From Rhexocercosporidium sp. MPI-PUGE-AT-0058 (taxonomy: Eukaryota > Ascomycota > Leotiomycetes > Helotiales), in NCBI GenBank assembly GCA_020746875.1, contig JAGTJL010000019.1, positions 682,001 to 746,000 of the forward strand: a stretch of DNA of 64,000 nucleotides, written 5' to 3'. The notes below the pieces were generated by a model. It saw nothing but the letters and a program-made list of their open reading frames with translations. It was not told where the DNA came from and did no database searches. The position numbers and the translations under genes are program-made. Numbering within the stretch: the stretch's first letter is position 1; the number at the start of each line of letters is the position of its first letter. Below are positions 46,585 through 58,579 of this stretch, one piece after another.

Positions 46585-47172
46585 GGTGGCGAATTCTGGA
46601 CAAAGATGTCCAGATGATCTGATCTGAAATGCTTGAGTTGTGGATTTGGGGATGGGAAGAACTCGCGGCTTGAGAAATCTACGCCACTCGCTGTGGCTGG
46701 TGACGTGGAGTTTGAGCTTAAATTTAAGTCTGCCTCGACTGAGTGAATACTTGAAAAACGTGTACCAAGATGCTACAAAAAGAGAACTGACGGGTCGTGA
46801 TTCACAACTTACGTCTTACATATTGAGTGAAGTCATATGCGCATACGGCTAGTAATATTTAATTAAACAGTCCACATACGGTAGGTAGATACCCCATATT
46901 TGCTTGAGGTGGTATTTTGAGCGGGCCGTGGCCTTGCGAACTAGGCTTCAGATTAGTCATCCTACCTGGCCGGCCCGAATTGTAAACAAAACATTTCCCC
47001 CTCGATTGTTGCTATCCCAGCTTCATATCACCATCCCAGCATTTTGCGCGTCACATCCAACGCGTCAACCCGCACTCACTTTTCAATCAATTGCTGCACG
47101 CAAAACTTCCAACGACATTGCATCAACCTTCCTCAATTGGGGTGTTCGCTCAACGACCGCGACGCGACAACA
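46585..47172. promoter_or_regulatory. Divergent promoter between Msp1 and Pcs1
   Basis: 588 bp between the two start codons; both genes must be driven from here. No clear motif. Confidence 0.45.
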
Positions 47173-48806
47173 ATGCCGAAAGTCAAGCCGCTGTCAACAC
47201 TATCTGGACTTGTCGACTCCGATTCTGACGACGGCCAATTTGGAATGCCAACACCAGACTCTGCAGCAGAGAACAAGATGCCTGCGAAGAAAGCGCGCGG
47301 GAGACCTAAGGCTGCACCATCAAAACCAGCGCCAACCAAAGTCACGAAGACGAAAGCGAAGGCTCCGGCGCGTCGTACAAGCGGTCGTCTTGAAGCCAAG
47401 GCAATGGAGTTAGATGCAGCCCCCGCAAAGACCAAGAGACCAGCCTTGAAGGACAAGACAAATCAGTATGCCGGCGATGAGGACGAGCTAGACGATCTCG
47501 ATCGGGATGTGGTTATGGAGGGTACTGTGGAAGATTCGATGATCGCGCCTAAGACGAAAAGCAAGGTTACGAAGAAGACTGCCACAGCCCGAGGAACGAC
47601 TGCGAAAGCTACAGTACAGAACGACAGCATAGTCGAGGATGCTCCAGTAGTCACGAAGCCAAAGGGACGCGCACCGAAGAAGACAGGACCAATGAGGAAA
47701 GAAAACCCAGTGGAACCATCCCCAGAGAAAATCGTCCAGGAAACCCAGTACGAGGAGATGGATATGGACATTGATGCAGACGATGACGAAGTAGTCGAGG
47801 CTCCAGTATCGAAACCAATACAGAGCATTTCTCGGACACAGTCTCATTCCCGCCAACGACAACCTTCTGTACAACGACGACGAGCAGGAAGTGCATCTGA
47901 TACGGAGAGAAACGATCCGGCCTTACGGCGCAAGCTTGGAGAAATTACGAAGAAGTACGAGACATTGAACATCAAGTACCTGGATTTGAAGCAAATAGGC
48001 ATCAAGGAGGCAGATAGAAATATGGACAGGCTAAAGAAGGAGACCGATCAGACAACCAAGAGTAAATCTGGAAATCTATAGCGAAAACACATGGCTAACT
48101 GTGTCTCAGATGGTGGTGCATTGATTGAGTCTCTCAAAGCCAAGCTAGCTAACCAGGAAGCTATCGTAAAGAAGAATGAGGTGCTGAAGACGAAGCTTGA
48201 GACACAGACTAAAGAGGTTGCAGCCCTTAAAGCTCAAATTGCGAAGCTGACAGCAAGTCTTTCGGAAGCCCACTCCGAGAACAAAACTCTGTCCACAAAG
48301 CTAGCAGCAAATCGAACGGCATCAGCCTCAGTCGAAAGTGCACATTCGAAGACCCCAGGTAGTGCTATGAAAGTCAATGGAGGCATTCGACTGATGGGAA
48401 CTGCTGAAGCTGCGCAAGTTGCACAGGCAGCTCAATTGAAGGAGGATCTGTATAGTGATCTCACTGGACTGATCATCAGAAGTGTAAAGCGCGAATCTGA
48501 AGAGGACATCTTTGATTGTATTCAAACCGGTCGCAATGGCAGTAAGTACTTCAACTTAGTGCTTTGAGATGAATGCTCATTATATGTTTAGCCTTACACT
48601 TCAAGCTTGCTGCAGCGAATGAAAAATCAGCAGAGAGTTACGATGACGCTCAATGCAGCTACATCCCACAACTTGATCCAAGCAGGGACAAGGAATTGAT
48701 GGAACTGCTTCCAGACTACTTGGTTGATGAGATCACATTTCCACGACCTCAAGCTGCAAAATTCTACGCTCGGGTGGGAAAGGCTTTGACTGAAAAGCCT
48801 GTTTGA
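47173..48806 (+). CDS. Monopolin complex subunit Pcs1 / Csm1
   Basis: Exons 47173-48061, 48110-48541 and 48592-48806 give 511 aa. The N-terminal half is Lys/Ala/Pro-rich and disordered, with basic repeats such as KKARGRPKAAPSKPAPTK that resemble AT-hook cores. A coiled coil runs from about residue 255 to 400. The C-terminal globular domain contains LTGLIIRSVKRESEEDIFDCIQTG and ends LLPDYLVDEITFPRPQAA, FYARVGKALTEK, the conserved Csm1/Pcs1 kinetochore-binding head. The protein clamps kinetochore microtubule sites; in fission yeast Pcs1 prevents merotelic attachment. The start at 47173 is the first ATG giving the conserved-looking MPKVKPLSTLSGLVDSDSD; the frame is open further upstream without a better start. 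Confidence 0.9.
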
Positions 48807-49489
48807 GCTATCTGAGTCATAAAGCTGAATTGGAGTTTGGGAGGGAGCTTGGGGATTAAGGAGTTTAGGAGTGTAGGATTCATGTTAGAGTCAGTGGGGT
48901 AGTGAGGATTATTTTTGATTGTGGCATACCCGGAGTACTTTCTAATGGATATATGATTACGTTTCTCTACTGCATCGGTGTTATTGTGTCAATGAAGTCG
49001 CTGCTTGTGCTACTATTGATGAGGGAGGATGTTCAGGGCAGCCAAGAAGTCGCGATGGCTTGTCAGCCAGTGCATATTATCGATGTATATGTGGCACAGT
49101 TTCCTCATGTCCAAGGATGAAGTCACCCATACTATTGTTCTTTGTTGTTGTGAGATACTAGCCCCAAAATTGTTGTTTTACCCCTGAGAAGTTCTCAAAG
49201 CAAACCCCTAATCGCAAGATCCGAAAATAGGTAGCCCCTGCTATTCTCTCGGCAAAATGACATCGCCATCAGGGTGACAAGTCGCGGCAGCTAGCAACCA
49301 TCAACCCAAAAATTTCGAGGACGCGTTCTCAAGAACCACCTACACATGAATCTGTCCCTCCCACGGACGTGCCACTCCTTTAACAGCTACCGATGAAATA
49401 AAACCCAGATCAATTCCCATTCGAACCATTTCTTCTGGCTGCGCGAACATTACCTTACGCCTCCAGCATACGAATAAATTTACGATACC
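48807..49489. other. Intergenic, 683 bp
   Basis: 3' region of Pcs1 and promoter of Mcd4. No coding signal. Confidence 0.5.
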
Positions 49490-52400
49490 ATGGCTCGAGT
49501 CAATCGCTTTGGCTTCTTAGCCATTGCGCTGGCTTTCCATCTGGTGTACATTTATTCGATATTTGATATTTATTTCGTCAGCCCAATCGTGTCTGGGATG
49601 CGCGAGTTTGGGGTGGAAAGGCCAGATGGTGTTGAAGCTCCAGCCAAGCGGCTGGTTCTGTTCGTTGGTACGACTGTTTCTCCCACCCTTCAATGTATCT
49701 CTTTTTACTAAACACTGTCAATGTTACAGGCGACGGTCTTCGAGCAGATAAAGCCTTCCAATCTTTCCCAGAACCATACCCAAAAGACGAGGCGGATCTC
49801 GTTCCTCGACCCCTCGCCCCCTTTCTGCGCTCCCGCGTCCTCGAGCATGGCACTTTCGGTGTATCCCATACTCGAGTCCCTACCGAATCTAGGCCTGGAC
49901 ATGTAGCTCTCATTGCAGGGCTGTACGAAGACGTGTCTGCGGTGACTACGGGGTGGAAATTGAACCCGGTCAACTTCGACAGTGTTTTCAACAGGAGCAG
50001 ACATACGTGGTCATGGGGCAGTCCGGATATCCTGCCTATGTTCCAGCTTGGTGCTGAACCGGGGAGAGTGGATGCTTTTATGTATGGGCATGAGGTAGAG
50101 GATTTCTCTGGAGATGCGGTGCAGTTGGACATTTGGGTGCTTGATAGGGTTAAGGCGCTATTTAAGGAGGCTGCTACAAATGCTACGCTTGATGCTGCGC
50201 TCAGGCAGGACAAGCAGGTCTTCTTCCTTCATCTTCTGGGCCTGGATACGAATGGGCACGGACACAGACCATATTCCAAGGAATATTTAAGCAACATCCA
50301 GGTTGTGGATCAGGGTGTCAAGGAGGTCACGAAGTTGGTAGAGGATTTCTACAATGATGGCAAGACGGCATTTGTATTCACTGCGGATCATGGGATGAGT
50401 GATTGGGGAAGTCATGGAGATGGCCATCCTGATAATACTCGTACCCCACTCATTGTATGGGGATCTGGAGTCGCCAAACCTATCAAGCACGAAGGTACAA
50501 TTGCGCCAGGCCACGATGAACTATCCTCTGATTGGGGTTTGGATCATATCCAGAGACATGATGTTGCTCAAGCAGATGTGGCTGCGCTGATGGCATACCT
50601 CGCTGGGCTTGATTTCCCTGTCAACTCGGTTGGCGAGCTACCTCTATCTTTCTTGTCTGGGAATATTGCGGCCAAATCCGAAGCTTTCCTTGCCAATGCT
50701 CGTGGAATCCTTGACATGTACCGAGTCAAAGAAGAGCAGAAAAAAGCTACTGAGCTGCGATATCGACCATACAAGGCTCTTGGGGATGAGGAACATTCCG
50801 TGAATCATCGACTCGCGGCTATTAGAGCTCTAATCGACGAAGGTCGCCATGAAGAAGCAATTCAAGAGACAGCGGCACTTGTCAATGTCGGCATAGCTGG
50901 TCTTCGCTACTTACAAACCTATGATTGGCTATTTCTTCGAGCACTCATCACCATTGGCTACCTAGGATGGATAGCATTCGCTCTCACGACCGTTATCGAC
51001 TTGCACGTACTTCACGGCAAGACTGAGACCTCACGAACACTTTTTGGCACCGTCTTCTTCTCTTCTGTTCTTGTAATGCTTTACGCTTCTTTCATTGTAT
51101 CAAAATCCCCCTACACGTATTACGCCTATGCCATCTTCCCAGTCGCCTTCTGGGAAGAGGTGTATGCACGCCGGAAGGCGCTCGAGGAGGGCAAGAAGGC
51201 TCTTTTTGGACACATTACATCCGCTGGCGGCTCTGTTGTACTTGTTTTGAAAGCTATCTTTGGGTTAGGTCTTATTGAATCACTTGTGAGTTTTAAACTG
51301 TTGGAAATCTATTAGTACTTATATTTTTATAGGCATTGGGTTACACGCATCGGGAGGTGTTCTCTGTATTATGGGTTGCTGCTGCATCTTGGCCGGCGTT
51401 TTATGGGATGGGTTTCCTCAAGACAAACAAAGAGCTTGTAGGAACCTGGTTACTTGCATGTTTGGCGATGAGTTCTTTTACTCTGCTACCTGCGATGAAG
51501 GTTGAAGATGTGACCCTCATGTAAGTTCTTTCTGGATTTTGGTTGAGTTTTGACTAATTTCGGCTCAACAGAATGTCCGGCGGTTGCTTGATGGTGGTAA
51601 TTGGTATTGCATACCTCATCTTCGAGGATAAGTTGCTTCAGACGTCGAAGTTGCCTGGAGACTCGACCAAGCCAGCTGACAACAGACTGTCAAGGTCTTT
51701 GATTGGGGCTCAGGTAAGAATGAACTGTTGACTCGACGGAATATTCTGACTGGTACAGATTGGATTCATCGTCTTGGCTCTGCTTGTGACACGATCAAGC
51801 GCCTTGTCACTGCAAGCAAAGCTTGGCCTTCCGCGTGGAAATCAGATCTTGGGGTTCATAGTTTTGAGTACGTATTCTAGATTTCCCCCTGTGCATTTGT
51901 GCTAAAAGTTTCAAGTACTACCTTTACTCATGCCATTTCTCCATCGACTCCAACCAAACAATCACTATCTTCATCGGTTGATGGTTATATACCTGACATT
52001 TTCACCCATCTTTGTCCTTCTCACCATCTCATACGAAGGTCTCTTTTACCTAGGTTTCTGCGTTACGCTAATAACCTGGGTGCGCCTGGAGCATCGCATC
52101 TACGTCTCCAGCAAAGACCAAACAGCAGTCACTGCAAATGGAAATGGAGCAGTGCCAACATCGCTGTCATCATCGCCTTTCCGATCCCTCACATTGTCTG
52201 ATGCTCGAACCTCCCTATTCTTCCTCACCCTTCTCCAATCCGCTTTCTTCAGCACCGGAAACGTTGCGTCAATCTCAGCATTCAGTCTAGAAAGCGTCAA
52301 CAGACTCATCCCAGTCTTCGACCCATTCTCCCAAGGAGCGCTCCTAATCGTAAAGCTGATGGTTCCCTTCGCCCTCATCTCGGCCAACCTTGGCATCCTG

Positions 52401-52760
52401 AACAAACGGCTCGGCGTCGCGCCCTCAGCACTCTTCATGGTCGTCATGGCCATCAGCGACTTCCTCACGCTGCACTTCTTCTGGGTCGTCAAGGACGAGG
52501 GTTCGTGGCTTGAAATCGGCTCGACGATCAGTCACTTCATCATCGCGAGTTTGCTGTGCATGTTCGTCGCTAGCTTAGAGGGTGTTAGCGAGATCTTCAT
52601 CGCTGGCGTCGAGGTTGAGGATGGGTCTGCGCGGTTGGTGAAGGAGAAGGAGCTTGGTGGGTTGGTGGAGAAGGGGGTTAATGGGAAATCTAATGGGGTT
52701 TCTTTTACTAATGGAGGGGTGTCGCCTCGGAAACCTGTTGCCAATGGTGTAAAGAGTTAA
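49490..52760 (+). CDS. MCD4: GPI ethanolamine phosphate transferase 1 (Mcd4 / PIG-N)
   Basis: Exons 49490-49667, 49730-51285, 51333-51520, 51572-51713, 51759-51867 and 51916-52760 give 1,005 aa. It adds ethanolamine phosphate to the first mannose of GPI anchors in the ER. A short N-terminal helix ([21 protein letters not shown]) leads to a lumenal alkaline-phosphatase-type domain: [30 protein letters not shown] with the nucleophile threonine, [19 protein letters not shown] and [19 protein letters not shown] with metal ligands. From about residue 440 to 950 there are many transmembrane helices. Fungal Mcd4 sequences share [17 protein letters not shown], here [16 protein letters not shown] just after the last intron, which confirms that junction. 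Confidence 0.96.
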
Positions 52761-54777
52761 GCTCTTTTGTATGCTGTAGTGGAGTTATAGAAAAGAAATG
52801 ATACGAGATGTACCGCACTGCACGAAGATACCAATCCGTGATCGTCAAGTCCAACGGCTATTCTTCAATTGCCGGTTCCCAAGGTCGAGTGCACTTTGGT
52901 AGGGCTGGTACGAGCTACTCCTAGTACCCATTTCACGATAGTTCACCAGCCAGCCAACCCAACCCGCGCATTTGCATTCCGTAAGTAAAGCGATCCAGAT
53001 TCGATCGTCAAGTCCAGTCAAGCCTCAACCGTTCACATCCGTATGTACCTATGGCATCATTATTCACCAGAGGATGAAAGTCTGGCTCCTCCGGAGTCTG
53101 AATGTCTCACAACTCGCAACAGTAGTACAAGCTCACGAGACAATCCAAACACTAACTGGGCCTCATGGACGCTGGACCTCGGCATCTCCCAACCTCCACG
53201 ACGCTGATGCATGCATGTGAGGATCATCCTCCTTCCTCCTTCCCCTTCCCCAGAACCGGCGCTGGGCCTAGCCACGCGCGAACGCCGGTTTTCTGGGGTC
53301 CCCGCTATGTAGCTATGCGCGAGGCGGGAGAAGCCTTGCGCTGTGTGTGTGCTTGATGCTCTGCTTTTTGCGGTGCCGTGCTGTGCGGAGATGATCGATT
53401 CTGCGGGCATGCATGCACTCCGTACGGCTGGTTCGGAGTGCGTGAGGGAGGGGTTGAGTGACTTTGTGTCTGTGCCCGGGTGTTCTAGGGATGAAAAGGA
53501 AAAGGGATGTGTTGGTGATGAGATGATGAGATGCTGGGATGGTTAGGAAGGACGGAGGATCTGGAATGGGAAGATGCGATTGGATTCGTGCTTGCTTACT
53601 TCCCCGGTCTGGGGTGTTTAGTTTGTGGGGTAACAACATTAGTGAGGAAGGATGGAGCTTCGGGAGAGTTTCCTAGGATATAGAAGTTAGAAGTCAGGAA
53701 ATAGAGGTTATTTCCAGTAGTGGTGGGCGTGAGAAGTCAGATGTGAGCCCAGGATGCATGCAGGTGAGGGCGGATGCAGATGTATCTTGAACTTATCTGG
53801 TATGCAGGCGGGTATTTGAAAGTTACTTTTCGGACGTATTTGTTTCATATCGAATCCTTCGAGGAAGCCTTTCACCTGCAGGAAACTATTCTATCTTCTA
53901 GTGACCTCGTTATGTATCTCTGAATCAAGAAATTTAGTTATATTGCACAGGACAATCGTACGACCAACCCCATCTCATGGTCCTTTAAGTTCAATTTTCA
54001 ATTTCCTCATTTCTCTCAGCACATTCCGGTATCAGACTATCATTATTAGTGAGACCGCGCACCAGCCGGCTCCTCCTCAACTGCCACAAAAACGTGCTGA
54101 ACCACACCACACACCCGCGATCTGCAAGCCTACAAACAACCCCTGCCCCCTTTCTCTCTCTATCATTGACCGCTCAGTCAATGGATCGTCGGATCCAGGG
54201 CACGTCAAGATCTAGATGTTGGGCGTTAGCAACCCGGTATATCCCATAGGCTGAGGCAATTCCGCTGATGGTATGGCGAGTAGCTGAGAAGAAGCGGTGG
54301 TGTGCGGGTGAAACTTGTACTTGTGGATTTTGTACTTGATGTCGTTGTGCTGCTGATGTTGTATGTTATGAAGAAATAAAGAAGTTGGTGAGATTTGGTG
54401 TTGATGTCCTCGCTACTCTGTACCGCCGGTCACGCGTCGAGTCCTCCTACGGTTATTCGGAATATCTAGACGGTACAGAGAATAACATTCGTTAGAACGC
54501 ATCGAGGTCATCCACGTGAGCTGTTTGGATTTGGATTGGTTTGAGTTGGTGTGTTTTCCACTTCCCCAGCTTTCGGTCTTTGCTGCTGCTTACATCCATC
54601 AAGTGCCCTCTCTCTCGCTTAGTCCCAAACCAGCCAGCCAGATCTGCCTGCCCCTCGAGGCTTCCCCCGTCATACCAGCCCTCGACCGACCTCGAGAATC
54701 CGACCGCAGACGCAGAGTGTATATCCTCACAACCCCATAATTGATCTCCGACCGGCCTGCAGAGCGAAAGTAACACC
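52761..54777. other. Intergenic, 2.0 kb, upstream of the CTF1-like regulator
   Basis: 3' region of Mcd4 and a long upstream region for the regulator at 54778. It contains an imperfect inverted repeat at 53248-53298. Open frames here are short and without known domains. Length fits a heavily regulated promoter with a long 5'UTR. Confidence 0.45.
53248..53298. repeat. Imperfect inverted repeat (possible hairpin)
   Basis: Left arm 53248-53261 (CCCCAGAACCGGCG) pairs with right arm 53283-53298 (CGCCGGTTTTCTGGGG) over 14 base pairs with a two-base bulge; the loop is 21 nt. Function unknown. Confidence 0.6.
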
Positions 54778-57700
54778 ATGGACATGGCTATGGCGTCGAC
54801 CGAGGCCTCCGCGCGACCACCATCAAATGGCTACGCTGCAGCTCCTAGCAGCAACGCTCCTCAAGGGTCAAACCCTATGCCCAACAGCCAGACACCTGGA
54901 CATCCCAGTTTTAGAAGGTGCGTCGGGAACCGCGCATTGTTGTTCGGCACATGCTGTACACAAAGACGACAGAAAGCTGACATGTGTGTGAATGTAGACA
55001 ACGGGCATCGCGAGCTTGTGAGGTATGTACCCATCGCATCTCTTTTGTACAGGCCGCCGATGCTGTGGTCGAAGCGTGCCGAGGCACCGAGGAGAACACA
55101 GCTGTGGAATGGGAAAATAGCTAATCAGTCGTATCATCCAAACAGACCTGCCATGCAAGAAAGGTAATTACTACCCCCGAATGCGAATACCCTTGGCTCG
55201 GCAATTGATTGTCGCCATCGGAGTTGGGTGAGGAGAGTTCGTCGTTGACAGAACTCACTTAGGTACGATGCGACGCTGCCAGTTTGGGTGTGCCATGCAC
55301 CAACTGCGTGGCTTTCTCGATAGAATGCAAGATCCCGACGCCGAAGAGAAAGAAGACTGCTCCAGGCAAGGCGAAGGATTCGGATAGGTATGCAAGCCTT
55401 CGTGGAGAGGTTGTGACGGCACCGTGCTGACCACGAGCAGTGATCGCGGTGAACCTGTTGACGAACGCTCCCCTCGAAATGACTCCCCAGCTACCGGCCG
55501 AAGCAATAGTGTCTACAATACAGCCACGGATGGTACTCCTGCTACATCACTCACCGAAGCTCAGTACAAACAGCGTCAGGATGATGATGGAACCTATGCA
55601 CAATTCATGAAGCCGAAATTCACCAGAGCACCCATCAAGGAGGCTGGACGAGTTGCATACCTTGGAGAATCCTCGAACTTGACGCTCTTGGTTCATGATA
55701 GACACGGCACGGCAGATGTGGTCCATTATCCACTACCAGAGAATGTACGAGGATCCAGAGCGAGGTTGACGGAGTTGGACAATGTGGAAATCGATATCTT
55801 GCATCAGAGAGGCGCCTTCCTGCTACCACCACGCTCACTGTGCGATGAATTGGTTGACGCATACTTTAAATGGGTTGCTCCGATTGTTCCAGTCATCAAT
55901 CGAAATCGATTCATGAAGCAGTATCGGGATTCAAAGAATCCCCCGTCACTCCTGCTGCTCCAAGCTATCCTGCTGGCAGGATCCAGAGTCTGTACCAACC
56001 CTCAGCTTATGGATGCCAATGGATCCACGACTCCCGCGGCTTTGACTTTCTACAAGCGTGCTAAGGCTTTGTATGATGCTAACTATGAGGATGACCGAGT
56101 CACCATTGTACAAGCTCTGGTTCTGATGGGTTGGTACTGGGAGGGTCCGGAAGATGTTACGAAGAACGTTTTCTACTGGAGTAGAGTCGCGACGATTGTA
56201 GCCCAAGGATCAGGAATGCACCGAAGCGTCGAAGGATCTCAACTCAGTCAGGCGGATAAGAGATTGTGGAAACGTATATGGTGGACCCTCTTTACCCGAG
56301 ACCGATCAGTCGCCGTTGCTTTAGGACGACCCGTGCATATCAATACTGATGATTCCGATGTGGAGATGGTATGTGAAGAGGACTTTATCGAGGGTGACAA
56401 CGATCAGCCACCCGAGTTCCCGCCTGATCCATTACATGTTCAGTTCTTCCTGCAATATGTGAAGCTGTGTGAGATTATGGGCCTGGTGCTTTCTCAACAG
56501 TACTCAGTTGCTTCGAAAGCTCGCCGCCAGAATGCAATTGACCTCACTCATAGCGATATGGCTTTGGCTGATTGGCTGCAAAACTGCCCGAAAGAAGTTT
56601 ACTGGGACTCGTCCAGGCATCATTTTTGGTCGGCTCTACTTCACTCGAACTATTACACCACACTTTGCTTGTTGCATCGTGCCCATATGCCACCAGCTTC
56701 GAATACGAGAGGAACCTATACAGAAGATAATTCGTACCCATCGCGAAATATTGCTTTCCAGGCGGCGGCAATGATCACTTCGATTATCGAGAACTTGGGA
56801 GCCCACGATGAACTTCGCAACTGTCCAGCCTTCATTGTTTACAGCTTGTTCTCTGCACTCATCATGCACGTCTATCAAATGCGTTCTTCCGTACCATCTG
56901 TGGTTCAGGCAACTCAGGAGCGGATACGCATCTGCATGAATGCCTTGAAGGACGTTTCGAGAGTGTGGCTTGTAGCAAAGATGGTTTATACATTGTTCGA
57001 GTCAATTTTGGGCAACAAGGTTCTGGAAGAGAGACTTCAAAAGGCTGCTGGGAAGCGTCACAAGAAGATGGCCCAAAGCCTCAGTGCGGGTATCAACCAG
57101 GCCAGCCAGATCCAACAAGCCAATCAGCTTAAAAGAGAAGAATCAGGATCATCGAGCAAGCGAAAGTACGATGACATGGCTCTCGACTTCAATGTCAATA
57201 ACGGACCCGCGCCACAGGAGTCTTACGAACGATCTCGACCTCAAACACCTAGTCACACGCCTTCTCGTGAACTTGGTCAGAACGTTGCACCAATGGCAGC
57301 ACCTCCAGTCACATCCCCGAATTCGAGGTCGAACGATGCTTTTATGGGTGGTTCAAATTCTCGTCCACATACTAGACCTGCAACACCATTCAACGTGTCC
57401 TTCTCTGTACCCGCCACTCCACCGGACTTGTATCTTGTCACTCGAAACTCTCCTAACATATCTCAATCTCTTTGGGAGAACTTCCAACCTGACCAACTAT
57501 TCCCTGAAGGTTCTGCAAGTATGCAAGCAAACCAATTTTCACCGCCTCAGCCACATAATAACCATAACCTGGATCCGAACCTGATGTCGCACATGAACAT
57601 GAACCAGATGCCAAACCAGAACCAAACCGCTCAGCTACCTCAGAGAATGCGTGGTCAGAATATGGCTGGTAGTCCAACCCAAGGATCAATGCTTCAACCA

Positions 57701-57956
57701 AACGTTGCGGGATATCAGGTTCAACCTGGCATCTGGCAAGGATTTGATCAGGCAATGCAAGATCCTCAAGGACATAGTCCAAGTGATTCTTTGAGCAATG
57801 CTTCAGCTCAAGCTGTCCCTATGACTATGAATGTTGAAGACTGGTAAATAGCCTCTTGACTGTCGATGGTGACTTTTTGCTAATCAGACTAGGTTTCAAT
57901 TCTTCGGTATCAATGGCGATTTGAGTGGGATGAATGGTGATGTACCTCTTGCTTGA
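54778..57956 (+). CDS. CTF1/FarA-type Zn2Cys6 transcription factor (lipid and cutin response)
   Basis: Exons 54778-54917, 54998-55022, 55146-55163, 55263-55387, 55441-57843 and 57893-57956 give 924 aa in frame. The cluster reads C-ET-C-HARKVR-C-DAASLGVP-C-TN-C-VAFSIE-C and is built from exons 2, 3 and 4; exon 3 has just 18 nt. Then KIPTPKRKKTAPGK, a long middle domain of the Fungal_trans type (LMGWYWEGPEDVTKNVFYWSR, RLWKRIWWTLFTRDRSVAVALG), and a Gln/Asn/Pro-rich tail. The last exon, after a 49-nt intron with GCTAATC as branch site, adds FQFFGINGDLSGMNGD. Relatives (CTF1 alpha, FarA, FarB) switch on fatty-acid oxidation and cutinase genes. Assignment to this subfamily rests on the linker and cluster sequence and is fairly strong. 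Confidence 0.9.
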
Positions 57957-58579
57957 GCACTCATTCCAGGAAGATGGAAAAGGCGTTCTTGTAGTGGAGG
58001 AGTGAATGGATCTTGCTTCAAAAGCTTTGGTTGGTTTCTTGGGGCGGGGTGTATAATTAGTATTAGGAAGTAGGTGTAGCATGGGACAGGGCTATCACTG
58101 TGAATGAAATGACTTGTATTGCAACAAAAGACCCTTGTTGAACAGATGTTGATCTTGTGTTGTGCTCGCATTGCGGCTGAATCGTGCAAGCCTAGCGGCG
58201 AGATCCCGATGGCCCACTACAGTTCGGCCGCCAGACCCGCCTACAGGATGACGAACGGACTTCGAAGCCACCTAGCCCCAAACCACTGGGACGACCCAGC
58301 ACATCTCCCATCAACAACCCACTGATCACCTTGCATGCCTGCGAAGATAACACCACCATCAAGTACCAGCACCCACCAAGCGAGCATTCATTCACCTCAG
58401 TAACCTCCGCCATGCCATCTCCATAATCCAGCTCCAACTACTGGTTCAATTCCGTCCAATCTAGCTCCCATGCACGCAAGTCGCCAGAGCGGACGGCCCG
58501 CGACCAAGGACCTGGCCTCGACCTGCGTTGTTGAATCGGACACGAGACTGAGATACAAATCAAAGTCAAATCCAAAATC
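57957..58579. other. Intergenic, 623 bp
   Basis: 3' region of the regulator and promoter of the LysM gene. No gene seen. Confidence 0.5.
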
